Shown here: positions 25,270 to 33,418 of the stretch, piece after piece
How positions within the stretch are numbered: position 1 is the stretch's first letter
How the letters are laid out: the number at the start of each line of letters is the position of its first letter
Origin: an uncultured Saprospiraceae bacterium
Lineage (GTDB): Bacteria > Bacteroidota > Bacteroidia > Chitinophagales > Saprospiraceae
DNA length: 34,773 bases
Direction of reading: 5' to 3'
NCBI GenBank assembly: GCA_937921825.1
Contig: CAKZVK010000095.1
Span: 1 to 34,773 of the forward strand
The notes under the pieces: model-generated
Told to the model about the DNA's origin: nothing
Database searches by the model: none
The model's input: the letters and a program-made list of their open reading frames with translations, nothing else
Made by a program: the position numbers and the translations under genes

Positions 25270-25833
25270 GTGGCACATACTGACGAAGAACTGATCAAAA
25301 TATTCACTGAGGATAGTTCCAGAGGACTGGAGCTTATCTTTAAGGAATACTATGAGACCATGTGTCTCACCGCGATCCGTATCACCAAGGAACGTAGCTT
25401 AGCTGAAGACATTGTTCAAGAGGTATTCTATGAACTTTACAGGAAAAAAGACAATGTTCAGATAAAATCACTAATTGGTTATCTGAAGAGGTCCGTCTAT
25501 AATCGCTCGCTTAATAAGATCAAATCAAATAAGGATATATTTGATTCTGACGATTTAAATATTGAACTTAGCGATAATTCCATAAGCTCTCAGGAGGGGA
25601 TGGAATACAAAGAACTAGAAGACTACCTGAATGAAGTGATAGATAAGCTTCCCGAAAAATGCCGTTTAGTCTTTGTACTAAACAGATTCGAAGAACTTTC
25701 TTACAAAGAAGTCGCAGAAAAAATGGAAATCTCAGTTAAAACTGTAGAAAACCAAATGAGTAAAGCGCTCAGAATTTTAAGAGAGGAAATGGTCAATTAC
25801 CGAAATCTGTTAGAAAAAGAAGAGATGGGATAG
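25270..25833 (+). CDS. ECF RNA polymerase sigma factor
   Basis: A 187-aa sigma-70 family factor with region 2 at residues ~25-62 (YYETMCLTAIRI then AEDIVQEVFYELY) and region 4 at ~130-178 (LPEKCRLVFVLNRFEELSYK ... VKTVENQMSKALRILR). The Bacteroidota FecI-like class pairs with a FecR anti-sigma, and FecR follows 18 nt downstream. The start is GTG at 25270, which gives MAHTDEELIKIF; an ATG at 25250 is in another frame and opens only a 14-codon ORF. It likely directs transcription of the downstream receptor operon. No promoter was identified. Confidence 0.93.
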   Translation: MAHTDEELIKIFTEDSSRGLELIFKEYYETMCLTAIRITKERSLAEDIVQEVFYELYRKKDNVQIKSLIGYLKRSVYNRSLNKIKSNKDIFDSDDLNIELSDNSISSQEGMEYKELEDYLNEVIDKLPEKCRLVFVLNRFEELSYKEVAEKMEISVKTVENQMSKALRILREEMVNYRNLLEKEEMG

Positions 25834-25851
25834 GGGTTTTCTTGAATTACA

Positions 25852-26859
25852 ATGTCTTTAAAGTACGTGGGAAAGGATCATTACATATCATTGATTACCA
25901 AACAACTCAAAAATGAACTCAATACTTCTGAGTTAAGAGAGTTAAACCTCTGGTTATCAGCAAGTTCAGGCAATGCCGAAATGATTTCAGATTTCAAAAA
26001 TATCTGGAACTCAGTCGGCACTTATAAGTCGTCTACAACTTTCGATGTAGAAAAAGCATACAACGATTTTCTTAAAAGATACGGAATTTCACCTTCGAGT
26101 GCACCTAAATTAGGGTCTCAGGTAGATTCTAGTAGAGGAACTTCCGCATTAAGGTTAATGCTGGCAGCTATTACTGCGTTTGCAATCATCTTTGGTGGTT
26201 TCAAGCTAGCAGACAAGCTTAAAGGTTCAGTATCTAATGAGACCTTGGCAGCGATGCCTATCTCATTATCTCCAGGTTCTACAGCAACCTTAGCTCCTAA
26301 TTCCTCTCTATACTACGACAAGAAGAATTTTGAGATTAGAGACCTTCAAGGTCAACTATACCTAGAACTAAACGAAGGAGATCCAAACAAATCTTTGAGA
26401 TTAGACCTTGATGATGTCACGGCTAAAGCTCAAAACGCTACACTTAACATTCAACGATTCAAAAAGGATAAGTCCATAATTGCTGATGTTGCAGATGGTT
26501 CTGTCACCTTTAAGGTTGACGATGAAAGAATCGTACTAGAACAAGGCAAAAGACTAATGTACACTGAAGGTGAGGACCTCAAGCTCATAGATTCGGATGC
26601 AAATGCACTGAGTTGGAAAAAAGGTCGACTTTCTTTCGATAATACACCATTGCTGGAAGTTTTTGATTCATTAGAGAAATTCTATGGGGTAGAAATCACC
26701 ATAGTAGATGACTCTAAGACTGATGCGCACTTCACTGCTATCAATCTACAGCCTACAGATCTTAACCAATGTCTAGAGCTGCTCGCGTCTTCTATAGATA
26801 TGAATATCAAAAGAGTTGGTCTTAAGAAAATAGAAGTAAGCGCTATAAGCCCTAAGTAG
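25852..26859 (+). CDS. FecR-type anti-sigma factor with DUF4974
   Basis: The cytoplasmic N-terminal part (residues ~10-85) binds the sigma factor in this family. One membrane segment lies at ~100-120 (LRLMLAAITAFAIIFGGFKL). The periplasmic FecR domain follows (~135-240, ISLSPGSTATLAPNS ... VADGSVTF ... LEQGKRL). The C-terminal DUF4974/STN-like region spans ~255-332 (LSFDNTPLLEVFDSLEKFYG). In the Fec model a TonB receptor with a signalling domain contacts FecR, which frees or activates the sigma factor. The order sigma-FecR-STN receptor in this window fits that model exactly. Confidence 0.92.
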   Translation: MSLKYVGKDHYISLITKQLKNELNTSELRELNLWLSASSGNAEMISDFKNIWNSVGTYKSSTTFDVEKAYNDFLKRYGISPSSAPKLGSQVDSSRGTSALRLMLAAITAFAIIFGGFKLADKLKGSVSNETLAAMPISLSPGSTATLAPNSSLYYDKKNFEIRDLQGQLYLELNEGDPNKSLRLDLDDVTAKAQNATLNIQRFKKDKSIIADVADGSVTFKVDDERIVLEQGKRLMYTEGEDLKLIDSDANALSWKKGRLSFDNTPLLEVFDSLEKFYGVEITIVDDSKTDAHFTAINLQPTDLNQCLELLASSIDMNIKRVGLKKIEVSAISPK

Positions 26860-26889
26860 AGTTAACATACTCTTCTCTCCAAGCTATAA

Positions 26890-26938
26890 ATTATCATGTA
26901 CTAAATGAGTACTTTTGCTATGCCTATAGCATGATAAT
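26890..26938 (+). promoter_or_regulatory. Nested inverted repeats and -7 element before the TonB receptor
   Basis: A 9-bp arm ATTATCATG (26890-26898) matches CATGATAAT (26930-26938). Inside it are two small hairpins, GTACT/AGTAC (26898-26912) and TGCTAT/ATAGCA (26916-26931); the second competes with the outer arm. TACTTTTG at 26910-26917 matches the -7 element. The right outer arm holds both candidate start codons (26931 and 26937). Confidence 0.5.
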
Positions 26939-29612
26939 GCCAATATTTAAGAGTCAATATTTCAAAGTCATACTGCTGCTATGCCTAAGTGGTATCAGTA
27001 AGTTAGTTGGCCAGACAGTCATTCCTGATGAAGTGATTGTAGAATATATTGCACTTGACAAACCCCTCAGAGAAGTTCTTTTCGAAATCAGTCAAGAAGC
27101 TGATGTCACTATAGCTTTCCAAGAAGAAATTCTTCCCGGTGATTCTCTAATCAACTTTTCTATAAAAAATGAGAAAATAGGCACTGTCTTAGATTACCTC
27201 CTAGAGAGACATTTTGTCAAATACAAAATCATTGGTGATCAGATAGTTCTTATTAAAGATCCTTACAGAAATAGTGATGGTAAAATCACTATCTCTGGCT
27301 ACCTCAAAGATTTAGAATCTGGAGAAACCCTCATCAATGCTAATATCTATACTTACGATAGATCTAAAGGGACCATCAGTAACGAGTATGGCTTCTATAG
27401 TTTTACAGTACCAAAAGGGATTCAGAGATTACACTATTCCTACTTAGGGTATAACATCGAAGTGAAAGAAGTCAGCTTGACCCGAGATACTGTCATAAAT
27501 GTGATGCTAGATCCTGTAATCATGCTTAACGAGATACTAATAACGGATACTCGTATAGTACCCGTTGCAAAAGAAGAATCAGAAAAGGTCGCAAGCTTGG
27601 AGATACTACCATTACAAAGACTCAATTCTTTTCTTCCTGCTGCAGGAGAACCAGATATCATGAGACTGGCCTACACCTTGCCAGGTATTACTTCAGGGGC
27701 AGATGGTTTCGGTGGTATGTCCGTCAGGGGTGGCTCCACTAATCAAAACCTGATTCTGTTTGATGGTATACCAGTTTATAACGCCAATCATCTCTTTGGA
27801 CTCTTTTCGATTTTCAACTCCAATGTCATCAAAAGTGCCAAAGTCTATAAAGGGGCTTTCCCTTCCCATTACTCTGGCAGACTATCTTCAGTTGTAGACA
27901 TTAGGACTAGAGAAGGTAATAACCAGAGGCTTGCAGGAGATGTGACTCTGGGTTTACTTACAGGGAAAGTATCTCTAGAGGGGCCCATCCAGAAAGGCAA
28001 GTCTTCCTTTATGGTAAACGTAAGAAGAACAATTGTAGATCCTTGGATAAATTCACTGACTGACTTAATTAATACTAATCCCTTAGTAGACAGAAATACA
28101 GACATCCGATTCTATGATCTAAATGGAAAGTTGAATTTCTCCTTGGGAGAAAATTCAAATTTATATCTCAGCTACTATCAGGGTAATGATGATTTTGATA
28201 ATCTGATCACAACTGATAATGATGTTTCTACTCTGAGGGATATAGATGAGTTATCTTGGAAGTCAGGTAATTCTTTGGCCTCACTAAGGTGGAATACGAA
28301 GTTAAGTCAGAAATCCTTTTTGAGCCTTACTGCTTACTCATCTCAGCACAATTTTACCTCTTTTGACCATGATAGGGTAGAAGCTTATAGAGCCAATGGT
28401 ACTCTTGGAAGTGCTATTTATGATGCTGGCTTTTATAAGACAGGAATAAGAGATGTTGGAATTAGGGTAAATTATGATTTCTATCCTAGTGCTGCTCACA
28501 AGCTAAAAGTAGGCGCAGGTTTGGTGAATCACACCTTCACACCACAGTTTATATTTTCTACGCAGAATGATAGTATTGTTACTGGTTCAGCTTCACTGAC
28601 ACCTACGATCTTACAGAATCAACTCAGTGAATTCAATCTAAAATCCTCTGAGCTGGAATTCTACATAGAGGATAATATCAGGATTACAAAAAACACAAAT
28701 ATCAACGTCGGAGTCAATCAGCTGGTAGTCTCGTCAGGTAAAACTTATTTCATTCTTCAGCCACGTATTCTATTCAATACAGGTACTGAAAAATACAAGT
28801 TCAAATTGTCGTGGGGTCGAATGGGGCAATTCCTACATTCTCTATCCAATACAGGACTGGGAGTACCCTCGGACATTTGGCTACCCTCTACTGAGCACCT
28901 TAGACCAGAGACCTCTTGGATTGCGTCTATGGGACATTACCTAGGAAATGCTGATAGATTCATAGTGGGGACTGAGTTCTATTACAAAAGATTGAAAAAC
29001 GTGACCAGATATGGATCAGGTGTACTCAGAGTTAGTGCAGATAGTGAATGGGAAGCCTCTATTCCCATAGGAGAAGGGGAGTCATATGGAGGAGAATTCA
29101 GCCTTGGATTAAATACTTCTAAGATTAGCACGAATCTAGCCTACACCTTATCATGGAGCAATAGAACCTTTCCTGAGATTGCAAACGGAGAGAAATTTAG
29201 ATTCAGGTATGATAGAAGACATGTCGTTAATGCCAGTGCCTCTTACAAATTCAATGAAAACATAGAATTCTCAACCAACTTTGAATTTGGATCTGGAACA
29301 CCTATCACGCTACCGAGCAATCAGAGTTATAACTATGAGGATGAAACAACGGGAGTATTGACTAGAGTCAGGGTATTTTCTGACTTAAATAATGCAGAGT
29401 TGCCTACCTATCACAGGTTGGATTTTGGTTTTAACTTTTATAACAAGTACAAATGGGGGAGGTCAAAACTGACCTTAGGCGTCTACAATATCTACAACAA
29501 AATCAACCCACTATACATAGACGAAATTGTTAATGCAGACCTGACTGTGCGATATGAGCAGTTTTATCTATTCACCTTTATGCCTACACTGAGCTATAAT
29601 GTCAGCTTCTAG
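26931..29612 (+). CDS. STN-domain TonB-dependent receptor
   Basis: The signal peptide spans ~residues 1-28 (ending SKLVGQ). An STN secretin/TonB short domain follows at ~34-105 (LDKPLREVLFEISQEADVTIAF), then a carboxypeptidase-like regulatory domain (~118-205, ISGYLKDLESGETLINANI), a plug (~225-330, GADGFGGMSVRGGSTNQNLI, VYKGAFPSHYSGRLSSVVD) and a 22-strand-type barrel to the end. The STN domain with the adjacent sigma/FecR pair implies ligand-controlled expression. The substrate is unknown. The downstream DUF4249 lipoprotein is a common partner of this receptor class. ATG at 26931 or 26937 could be the start. Confidence 0.93.
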   Translation: MIMPIFKSQYFKVILLLCLSGISKLVGQTVIPDEVIVEYIALDKPLREVLFEISQEADVTIAFQEEILPGDSLINFSIKNEKIGTVLDYLLERHFVKYKIIGDQIVLIKDPYRNSDGKITISGYLKDLESGETLINANIYTYDRSKGTISNEYGFYSFTVPKGIQRLHYSYLGYNIEVKEVSLTRDTVINVMLDPVIMLNEILITDTRIVPVAKEESEKVASLEILPLQRLNSFLPAAGEPDIMRLAYTLPGITSGADGFGGMSVRGGSTNQNLILFDGIPVYNANHLFGLFSIFNSNVIKSAKVYKGAFPSHYSGRLSSVVDIRTREGNNQRLAGDVTLGLLTGKVSLEGPIQKGKSSFMVNVRRTIVDPWINSLTDLINTNPLVDRNTDIRFYDLNGKLNFSLGENSNLYLSYYQGNDDFDNLITTDNDVSTLRDIDELSWKSGNSLASLRWNTKLSQKSFLSLTAYSSQHNFTSFDHDRVEAYRANGTLGSAIYDAGFYKTGIRDVGIRVNYDFYPSAAHKLKVGAGLVNHTFTPQFIFSTQNDSIVTGSASLTPTILQNQLSEFNLKSSELEFYIEDNIRITKNTNINVGVNQLVVSSGKTYFILQPRILFNTGTEKYKFKLSWGRMGQFLHSLSNTGLGVPSDIWLPSTEHLRPETSWIASMGHYLGNADRFIVGTEFYYKRLKNVTRYGSGVLRVSADSEWEASIPIGEGESYGGEFSLGLNTSKISTNLAYTLSWSNRTFPEIANGEKFRFRYDRRHVVNASASYKFNENIEFSTNFEFGSGTPITLPSNQSYNYEDETTGVLTRVRVFSDLNNAELPTYHRLDFGFNFYNKYKWGRSKLTLGVYNIYNKINPLYIDEIVNADLTVRYEQFYLFTFMPTLSYNVSF

Positions 29613-29688
29613 TCATTATTACCTTTCGTATACCCCTTAACAAGGGTTAAAATCAGATTTTTAACAAGCAAAAAAGCTTTATAATCTT

Positions 29689-29696
29689 TACCTTTG
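29689..29696 (+). promoter_or_regulatory. -7 element before the DUF4249 gene
   Basis: TACCTTTG matches TAnnTTTG, 49 nt before the TTG start. No suitable -33 TTG was seen. A small CCCTT/AAGGG hairpin (29634-29646) lies just upstream. Confidence 0.4.
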
Positions 29697-29745
29697 CGAG
29701 TGACTAACCGATAGTTTCGGAGTCTTAATTATTGTTAGAAGAACT

Positions 29746-30606
29746 TTGAATCAACTGAAACTCATATTACTCTTATTTTCTGTATCACTCATACAGTCTT
29801 GCTCAACGGAGTATTTACCCATTATTGAGGATAGTCAGAACGAGACTGTTATCATAGCTGAAATGGAAGTTGGTAAAGATGTCTCTCTATCTATATCTTC
29901 TACTTACGGCGTAGATGAAGCAGCGTTGCTGCCTACAGATGAAGATGGAGAAGTCCGTATATCCAATGAGCAAAACCAACAATTAAACAAAGAACTAAGG
30001 TGGGTCTCTAATCTCAATAGCTGGATACAGACAAGCTTTAAGTTCTTCGAAGGCCAAGAGATTGTGCTAAATACTGACTTTACTAATCTTGGGCTTGGAA
30101 AGACAACAGCCTCATGTATTGTACCTCCTAAAGGTGTAATCACTTCAAAAGTGGATGCGAAAAAGCAATCAGTACTTGGTATAGATCAATACAACTTTGC
30201 TTTAGAATTTTCAGAACTACCAGAAAACAACTACTATCACCTAAAACCTTACATACTACAAAACGGTGAGCAATTATTCCTCAATGTAAACTCTACAGAG
30301 GAAGGTACATTCAGCTTGACTCATATGGCTGGCATACTTATTGATTATACAACAACAGAAGGCGTAAATGCCCTCGATTTTACAGTCTTTTCAAAAGACC
30401 TATCCAATCCATCTATTTCAGAAATCCATCTCGACCTTAAGACAGTTCCAAAGGCTTACTATGATTATCATAAGTCTCTGACAGTCCAAAAGGAAACACA
30501 ACAAGGTCCATTTGATGCTCCAGTACCTACATCTACTAATATAGAAGGTGGTCAAGGCATTTTCATTGCTTACCAAACCTCCTACGACAGTATAGAGGTT
30601 CAGTAG
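29746..30606 (+). CDS. DUF4249 lipoprotein
   Basis: The lipobox is IQSC (C19), after MNQLKLILLLFSVSL. The DUF4249 family is recognised by its C-terminal pattern PVPTSTNIEGGQGIFIAY and by the YYDYHKSLTVQKE segment. Members often sit directly behind TonB receptors of the STN/carboxypeptidase-regulatory class, as here, and are presumed to be their surface lipoprotein partner, but their ligand is not known. The only start compatible with the signal peptide is TTG at 29746; no in-frame ATG lies upstream. Confidence 0.83.
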   Translation: MNQLKLILLLFSVSLIQSCSTEYLPIIEDSQNETVIIAEMEVGKDVSLSISSTYGVDEAALLPTDEDGEVRISNEQNQQLNKELRWVSNLNSWIQTSFKFFEGQEIVLNTDFTNLGLGKTTASCIVPPKGVITSKVDAKKQSVLGIDQYNFALEFSELPENNYYHLKPYILQNGEQLFLNVNSTEEGTFSLTHMAGILIDYTTTEGVNALDFTVFSKDLSNPSISEIHLDLKTVPKAYYDYHKSLTVQKETQQGPFDAPVPTSTNIEGGQGIFIAYQTSYDSIEVQ

Positions 30607-30721
30607 TAGCACTTTCACTATCTCTATCTTTCTTTTTTCTCATTATCCATCTGTTTGAATTTTACAGCTGATCCCCCTATGCCTATAGGTGTTTCGGTAA
30701 TAAACACAACAGCACAAAAGA

Positions 30722-31408
30722 ATGAAGATGGATTTAAATGCTAAAATGCAGTACCTATCAGAGGTAGCTTTATTTGAAGGATTACCTTCAGAAGACCTCA
30801 TGGATCTTGCATCACTAGCTTCTATTAAGAAGTATTCTAAGCACCAGATTATCTACAGAGTAGGTGATGCTCCAGAAGAAGTATATGTCCTAGTGAATGG
30901 AATTATCAAAATAATTTCTAAGTCAGGAGAAGGCAGAGAAGTAATAAAGACGATTATTCATCCTAAATCACTATTCGGTATAGAATATCTTTCATCTCAG
31001 GAACAAAGAAGCAATACAGCTAAATCTATAGATAAGGATCTAGTTTGCTTCGCTATTAATTCCAAGGACTTTAAGACTTATCTTAAGGAGAATTGGACCT
31101 TGACTGAGCGATTTATAAAGATGCAGGGCACTAGACTTATGTACTTAGAAGATAGATTTGAGTCTCTAGTGTTTAAGGATGCCAGAGAGAGAATAATTGA
31201 CTTCTTAAAAGATAATGCGAAGACTAATGGACGTCAAGTAGGCCTAGAAATGCTCATAAAGCATAGTTTGACTCAACAAGATATCGCTAACTATACCGGT
31301 ACAAGTAGACAGACAGTCACTTATGTCCTGAATGACCTAAAAAGACAAAACCAGATATACTTCAAAAGAAAGAGTATTCTGATTAGAGATATAGCTAATC
31401 TATGCTAA
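30722..31408 (+). CDS. Crp/Fnr family transcriptional regulator
   Basis: A cyclic-nucleotide-type sensor domain fills residues ~10-115 (YRVGDAPEEVYVLVNGIIKI, SLFGIEYLS), followed by a dimer helix and a C-terminal winged helix with LTQQDIANYTGTSRQTVTYV (residues ~182-201), the Crp-type recognition HTH. The FNR cluster cysteines are absent, so oxygen sensing through Fe-S is unlikely. The signal is unknown. It is a stand-alone gene; a hairpin CTTTCT/AGAAAG (31424-31441) follows the stop and could weakly terminate it. Confidence 0.92.
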   Translation: MKMDLNAKMQYLSEVALFEGLPSEDLMDLASLASIKKYSKHQIIYRVGDAPEEVYVLVNGIIKIISKSGEGREVIKTIIHPKSLFGIEYLSSQEQRSNTAKSIDKDLVCFAINSKDFKTYLKENWTLTERFIKMQGTRLMYLEDRFESLVFKDARERIIDFLKDNAKTNGRQVGLEMLIKHSLTQQDIANYTGTSRQTVTYVLNDLKRQNQIYFKRKSILIRDIANLC

Positions 31409-31480
31409 TACGAAAATTGAAACCTTTCTGTAATTAGAAAGCAAAGGGCTTTTATATTACTAGAATAGATTATACTTTTA

Positions 31481-31510
31481 CAGCCGCTTAGGAATAGACC
31501 TTAGTGGCTG
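31481..31510 (+). other. Long hairpin before tRNA-Ser
   Basis: CAGCCGCTTAGG (31481-31492) and CCTTAGTGGCTG (31499-31510) pair over 12 positions with one G-U pair and one mismatch, around an AATAGA loop. It has no T tract and ends 11 nt before the tRNA, so it is not a typical terminator. Confidence 0.5.
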
Positions 31511-31521
31511 TAAATAATTTA

Positions 31522-31607
31522 GGAAGAGTGGCAGAGCTGGTTTAATGCACTGGTCTTGAAAACCAGCGTGCGGCAACGTACCGGGGGTTCGAATCCCTCC
31601 TCTTCCG
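31522..31607 (+). tRNA. tRNA-Ser (anticodon TGA)
   Basis: The 7-bp acceptor stem GGAAGAG/CTCTTCC is perfect, as is the anticodon stem CTGGT/ACCAG around CTTGAAA. The long variable arm GTGCG-GCAA-CGTAC marks class II, as expected for Ser. The T-loop is TTCGAAT and the discriminator is G. No CCA is encoded. Confidence 0.96.
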
Positions 31608-31621
31608 CAACTACTGTAAAG

Positions 31622-31655
31622 AAACCCTTGAGGATTAACACCTTAAGGGTTTTTT
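31622..31655 (+). terminator. Strong Rho-independent terminator of tRNA-Ser
   Basis: AAACCCTTGAGG (31622-31633) pairs with CCTTAAGGGTTT (31641-31652) over 12 bp with one G-U pair and then TTTTTT. The next 280 bp, up to hsdM, hold no gene or motif I could support. Confidence 0.9.
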
Positions 31656-31935
31656 CATTTAAGATGCATAGTAGCCATTATTATTCCTTATGCCGTCTAT
31701 AGCTCTATGCATGACCTTATATGACCAGAAAAGTTCACAATGTCTATGACTACATGAACAACAAATTGCTGCTTTTTTCCATAGAAAGATTATTGAAATA
31801 GCATGTAAATACAGGCTCACCTTTACATCTATGTTTAAGCTCTTGTTATAAATTCAAGTTGGTGACTTTACTAAACTTCAGTATTTTCAGACTTGGAACT
31901 TACTTACCCCATTAGCCTTCAGTAAAACGTGATAT

Positions 31936-33417
31936 ATGATAACAGGAGAGATAAAGTCTCAAGTAGACGGTATATGGGATGCATTTGCAGCAGGCGGAGT
32001 GGTCAATCCACTTACAGTTATAGAGCAGATGACTTACCTCATATTTCTACGGAGACTAGATGAGCAGCAACAACTGAAGGAGAAGAAAGCAAATCTAGCA
32101 GGCATACCTATTAAGGATGTGGCCTATCTGAAGAAGCAAGATGCCATTAGATGGTCCAACTTCAAGAATAAAGAACCAGAGACCATGTATGAGTTATTCA
32201 CCAAGCCACAGGTGAAGATGGATAACCTTACGGTCTTTGAGCATATGAAGAATCTGGGTGCTGACAATGGAGTCTTTGCTAAGTACATGAAAGGAGCCAC
32301 TTTTATGATACCTACTGCCAGACTGCTTGACCAAGTCGTGCAGCTCATCGATAAAATCAATATGGATGATAAGGATACGAAGGGTGACCTATACGAGTAT
32401 CTACTATCCAAAATTGCTTCAGCAGGTCGTGCAGGACAGTTCCGTACACCTCGCCACATTATAGATATGATGGTCAAGATGATGGCTCCTAATAAGGAAG
32501 ATGTCATCTGTGATGTTGCAGCAGGTACCTGTGGATTCCTGATAGGCTGTGCTAAGTATATACAAGAGGAGCAGAAGGAGTGGTTTATGGATAAGAAGTT
32601 CCGTAAGCACTTCAATGATGTGATGTTTAATGGGATAGAGTTTGACCCTACGATGTTACGTATAGGGGCTATGAACCTACAACTGCATGGTATAGACCAA
32701 CCAAAGCTAAGAGGCACAGATGCGCTTAGTGAGACCAATGCCGATGTCAGAGATGAATACACCTTAATCTTAGCCAATCCACCTTTCAAGGGTACTCTTG
32801 ATAGTGATAGTGTAGAGAAGTCATTAACTCAGATATGTAAGACTAAGAAGACTGAACTGCTTTTTCTGGCACTCATGCTACGTACACTTAAGGTGGGTGG
32901 TAGATGTGCAGTCATTGTGCCTGATGGTGTTCTATTTGGAGGAAGCAATGCGCATAAGTCTATACGTAAAGAGATTGTTGATAATCATAAACTAGACGCT
33001 GTCATAGACCTGCCATCTGGTGTATTCAAACCATATGCAGGAGTAAGCACAGCCATCTTGATATTTACTAAGACAGGAACTGGAGGCACTGATAACGTAT
33101 GGTTCTACAAGATGAATAATGACGGCTACAGTCTTGATGATAAGCGCAACGAGATAAAAGAGAATGACATAGCAGATATCTTGTCTAGATGGTCAGCTAG
33201 AAAAAAGGAAGCCAAGAGAAAGAGAACAGAACAAAGCTTCTTAGTACCTATATCAGAGATACAAGCAAATGATTATGACCTCAGTATCAACCGCTACAAA
33301 GAAATAGTTTATGAAGAAATAGAATATGATTCGCCTTCAAAGATTATAGCGGATATCGAATCTCTAGATAAGGAACGTAAGTCAGCTCTTGCTCAACTCA
33401 AAAAAATGCTACGCTAA
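31936..33417 (+). CDS. hsdM: Type I restriction-modification N6-adenine methyltransferase subunit HsdM
   Basis: HsdM methylates adenine in the bipartite target chosen by HsdS. An N-terminal helical HsdM_N domain is visible (FAAGGVVNPLTVIEQMTYLI, residues ~18-37), then QFRTP (168-172), SAM motif I DVAAGTCGFL (193-202), FNGIEFDP (231-238) and the catalytic NPPF (281-284). The C-terminal coiled part (KERKSALAQLKKML) contacts the specificity subunit in this family. The length of 493 aa is normal. No hsdS or hsdR is in view, so they should lie beyond the right edge. The next gene starts at TTG one base after its stop codon. Confidence 0.95.
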   Translation: MITGEIKSQVDGIWDAFAAGGVVNPLTVIEQMTYLIFLRRLDEQQQLKEKKANLAGIPIKDVAYLKKQDAIRWSNFKNKEPETMYELFTKPQVKMDNLTVFEHMKNLGADNGVFAKYMKGATFMIPTARLLDQVVQLIDKINMDDKDTKGDLYEYLLSKIASAGRAGQFRTPRHIIDMMVKMMAPNKEDVICDVAAGTCGFLIGCAKYIQEEQKEWFMDKKFRKHFNDVMFNGIEFDPTMLRIGAMNLQLHGIDQPKLRGTDALSETNADVRDEYTLILANPPFKGTLDSDSVEKSLTQICKTKKTELLFLALMLRTLKVGGRCAVIVPDGVLFGGSNAHKSIRKEIVDNHKLDAVIDLPSGVFKPYAGVSTAILIFTKTGTGGTDNVWFYKMNNDGYSLDDKRNEIKENDIADILSRWSARKKEAKRKRTEQSFLVPISEIQANDYDLSINRYKEIVYEEIEYDSPSKIIADIESLDKERKSALAQLKKMLR

Positions 33418-33418
33418 A

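Noticed and set aside
25250-25294. 14-codon ORF (ATG at 25250, with two adjacent Trp codons) overlapping the sigma factor start
   Set aside because: It could be a leader peptide, but there is no attenuator hairpin and such a short ORF is expected by chance.
29634-29646. CCCTT/AAGGG hairpin after the TonB receptor gene
   Set aside because: The stem is 5 bp and no T tract follows directly, so termination is not supported.
32124-32789. A 221-codon minus-strand ORF opposite hsdM
   Set aside because: It is an antisense shadow of a gene with complete HsdM motifs and shows no recognisable domain.
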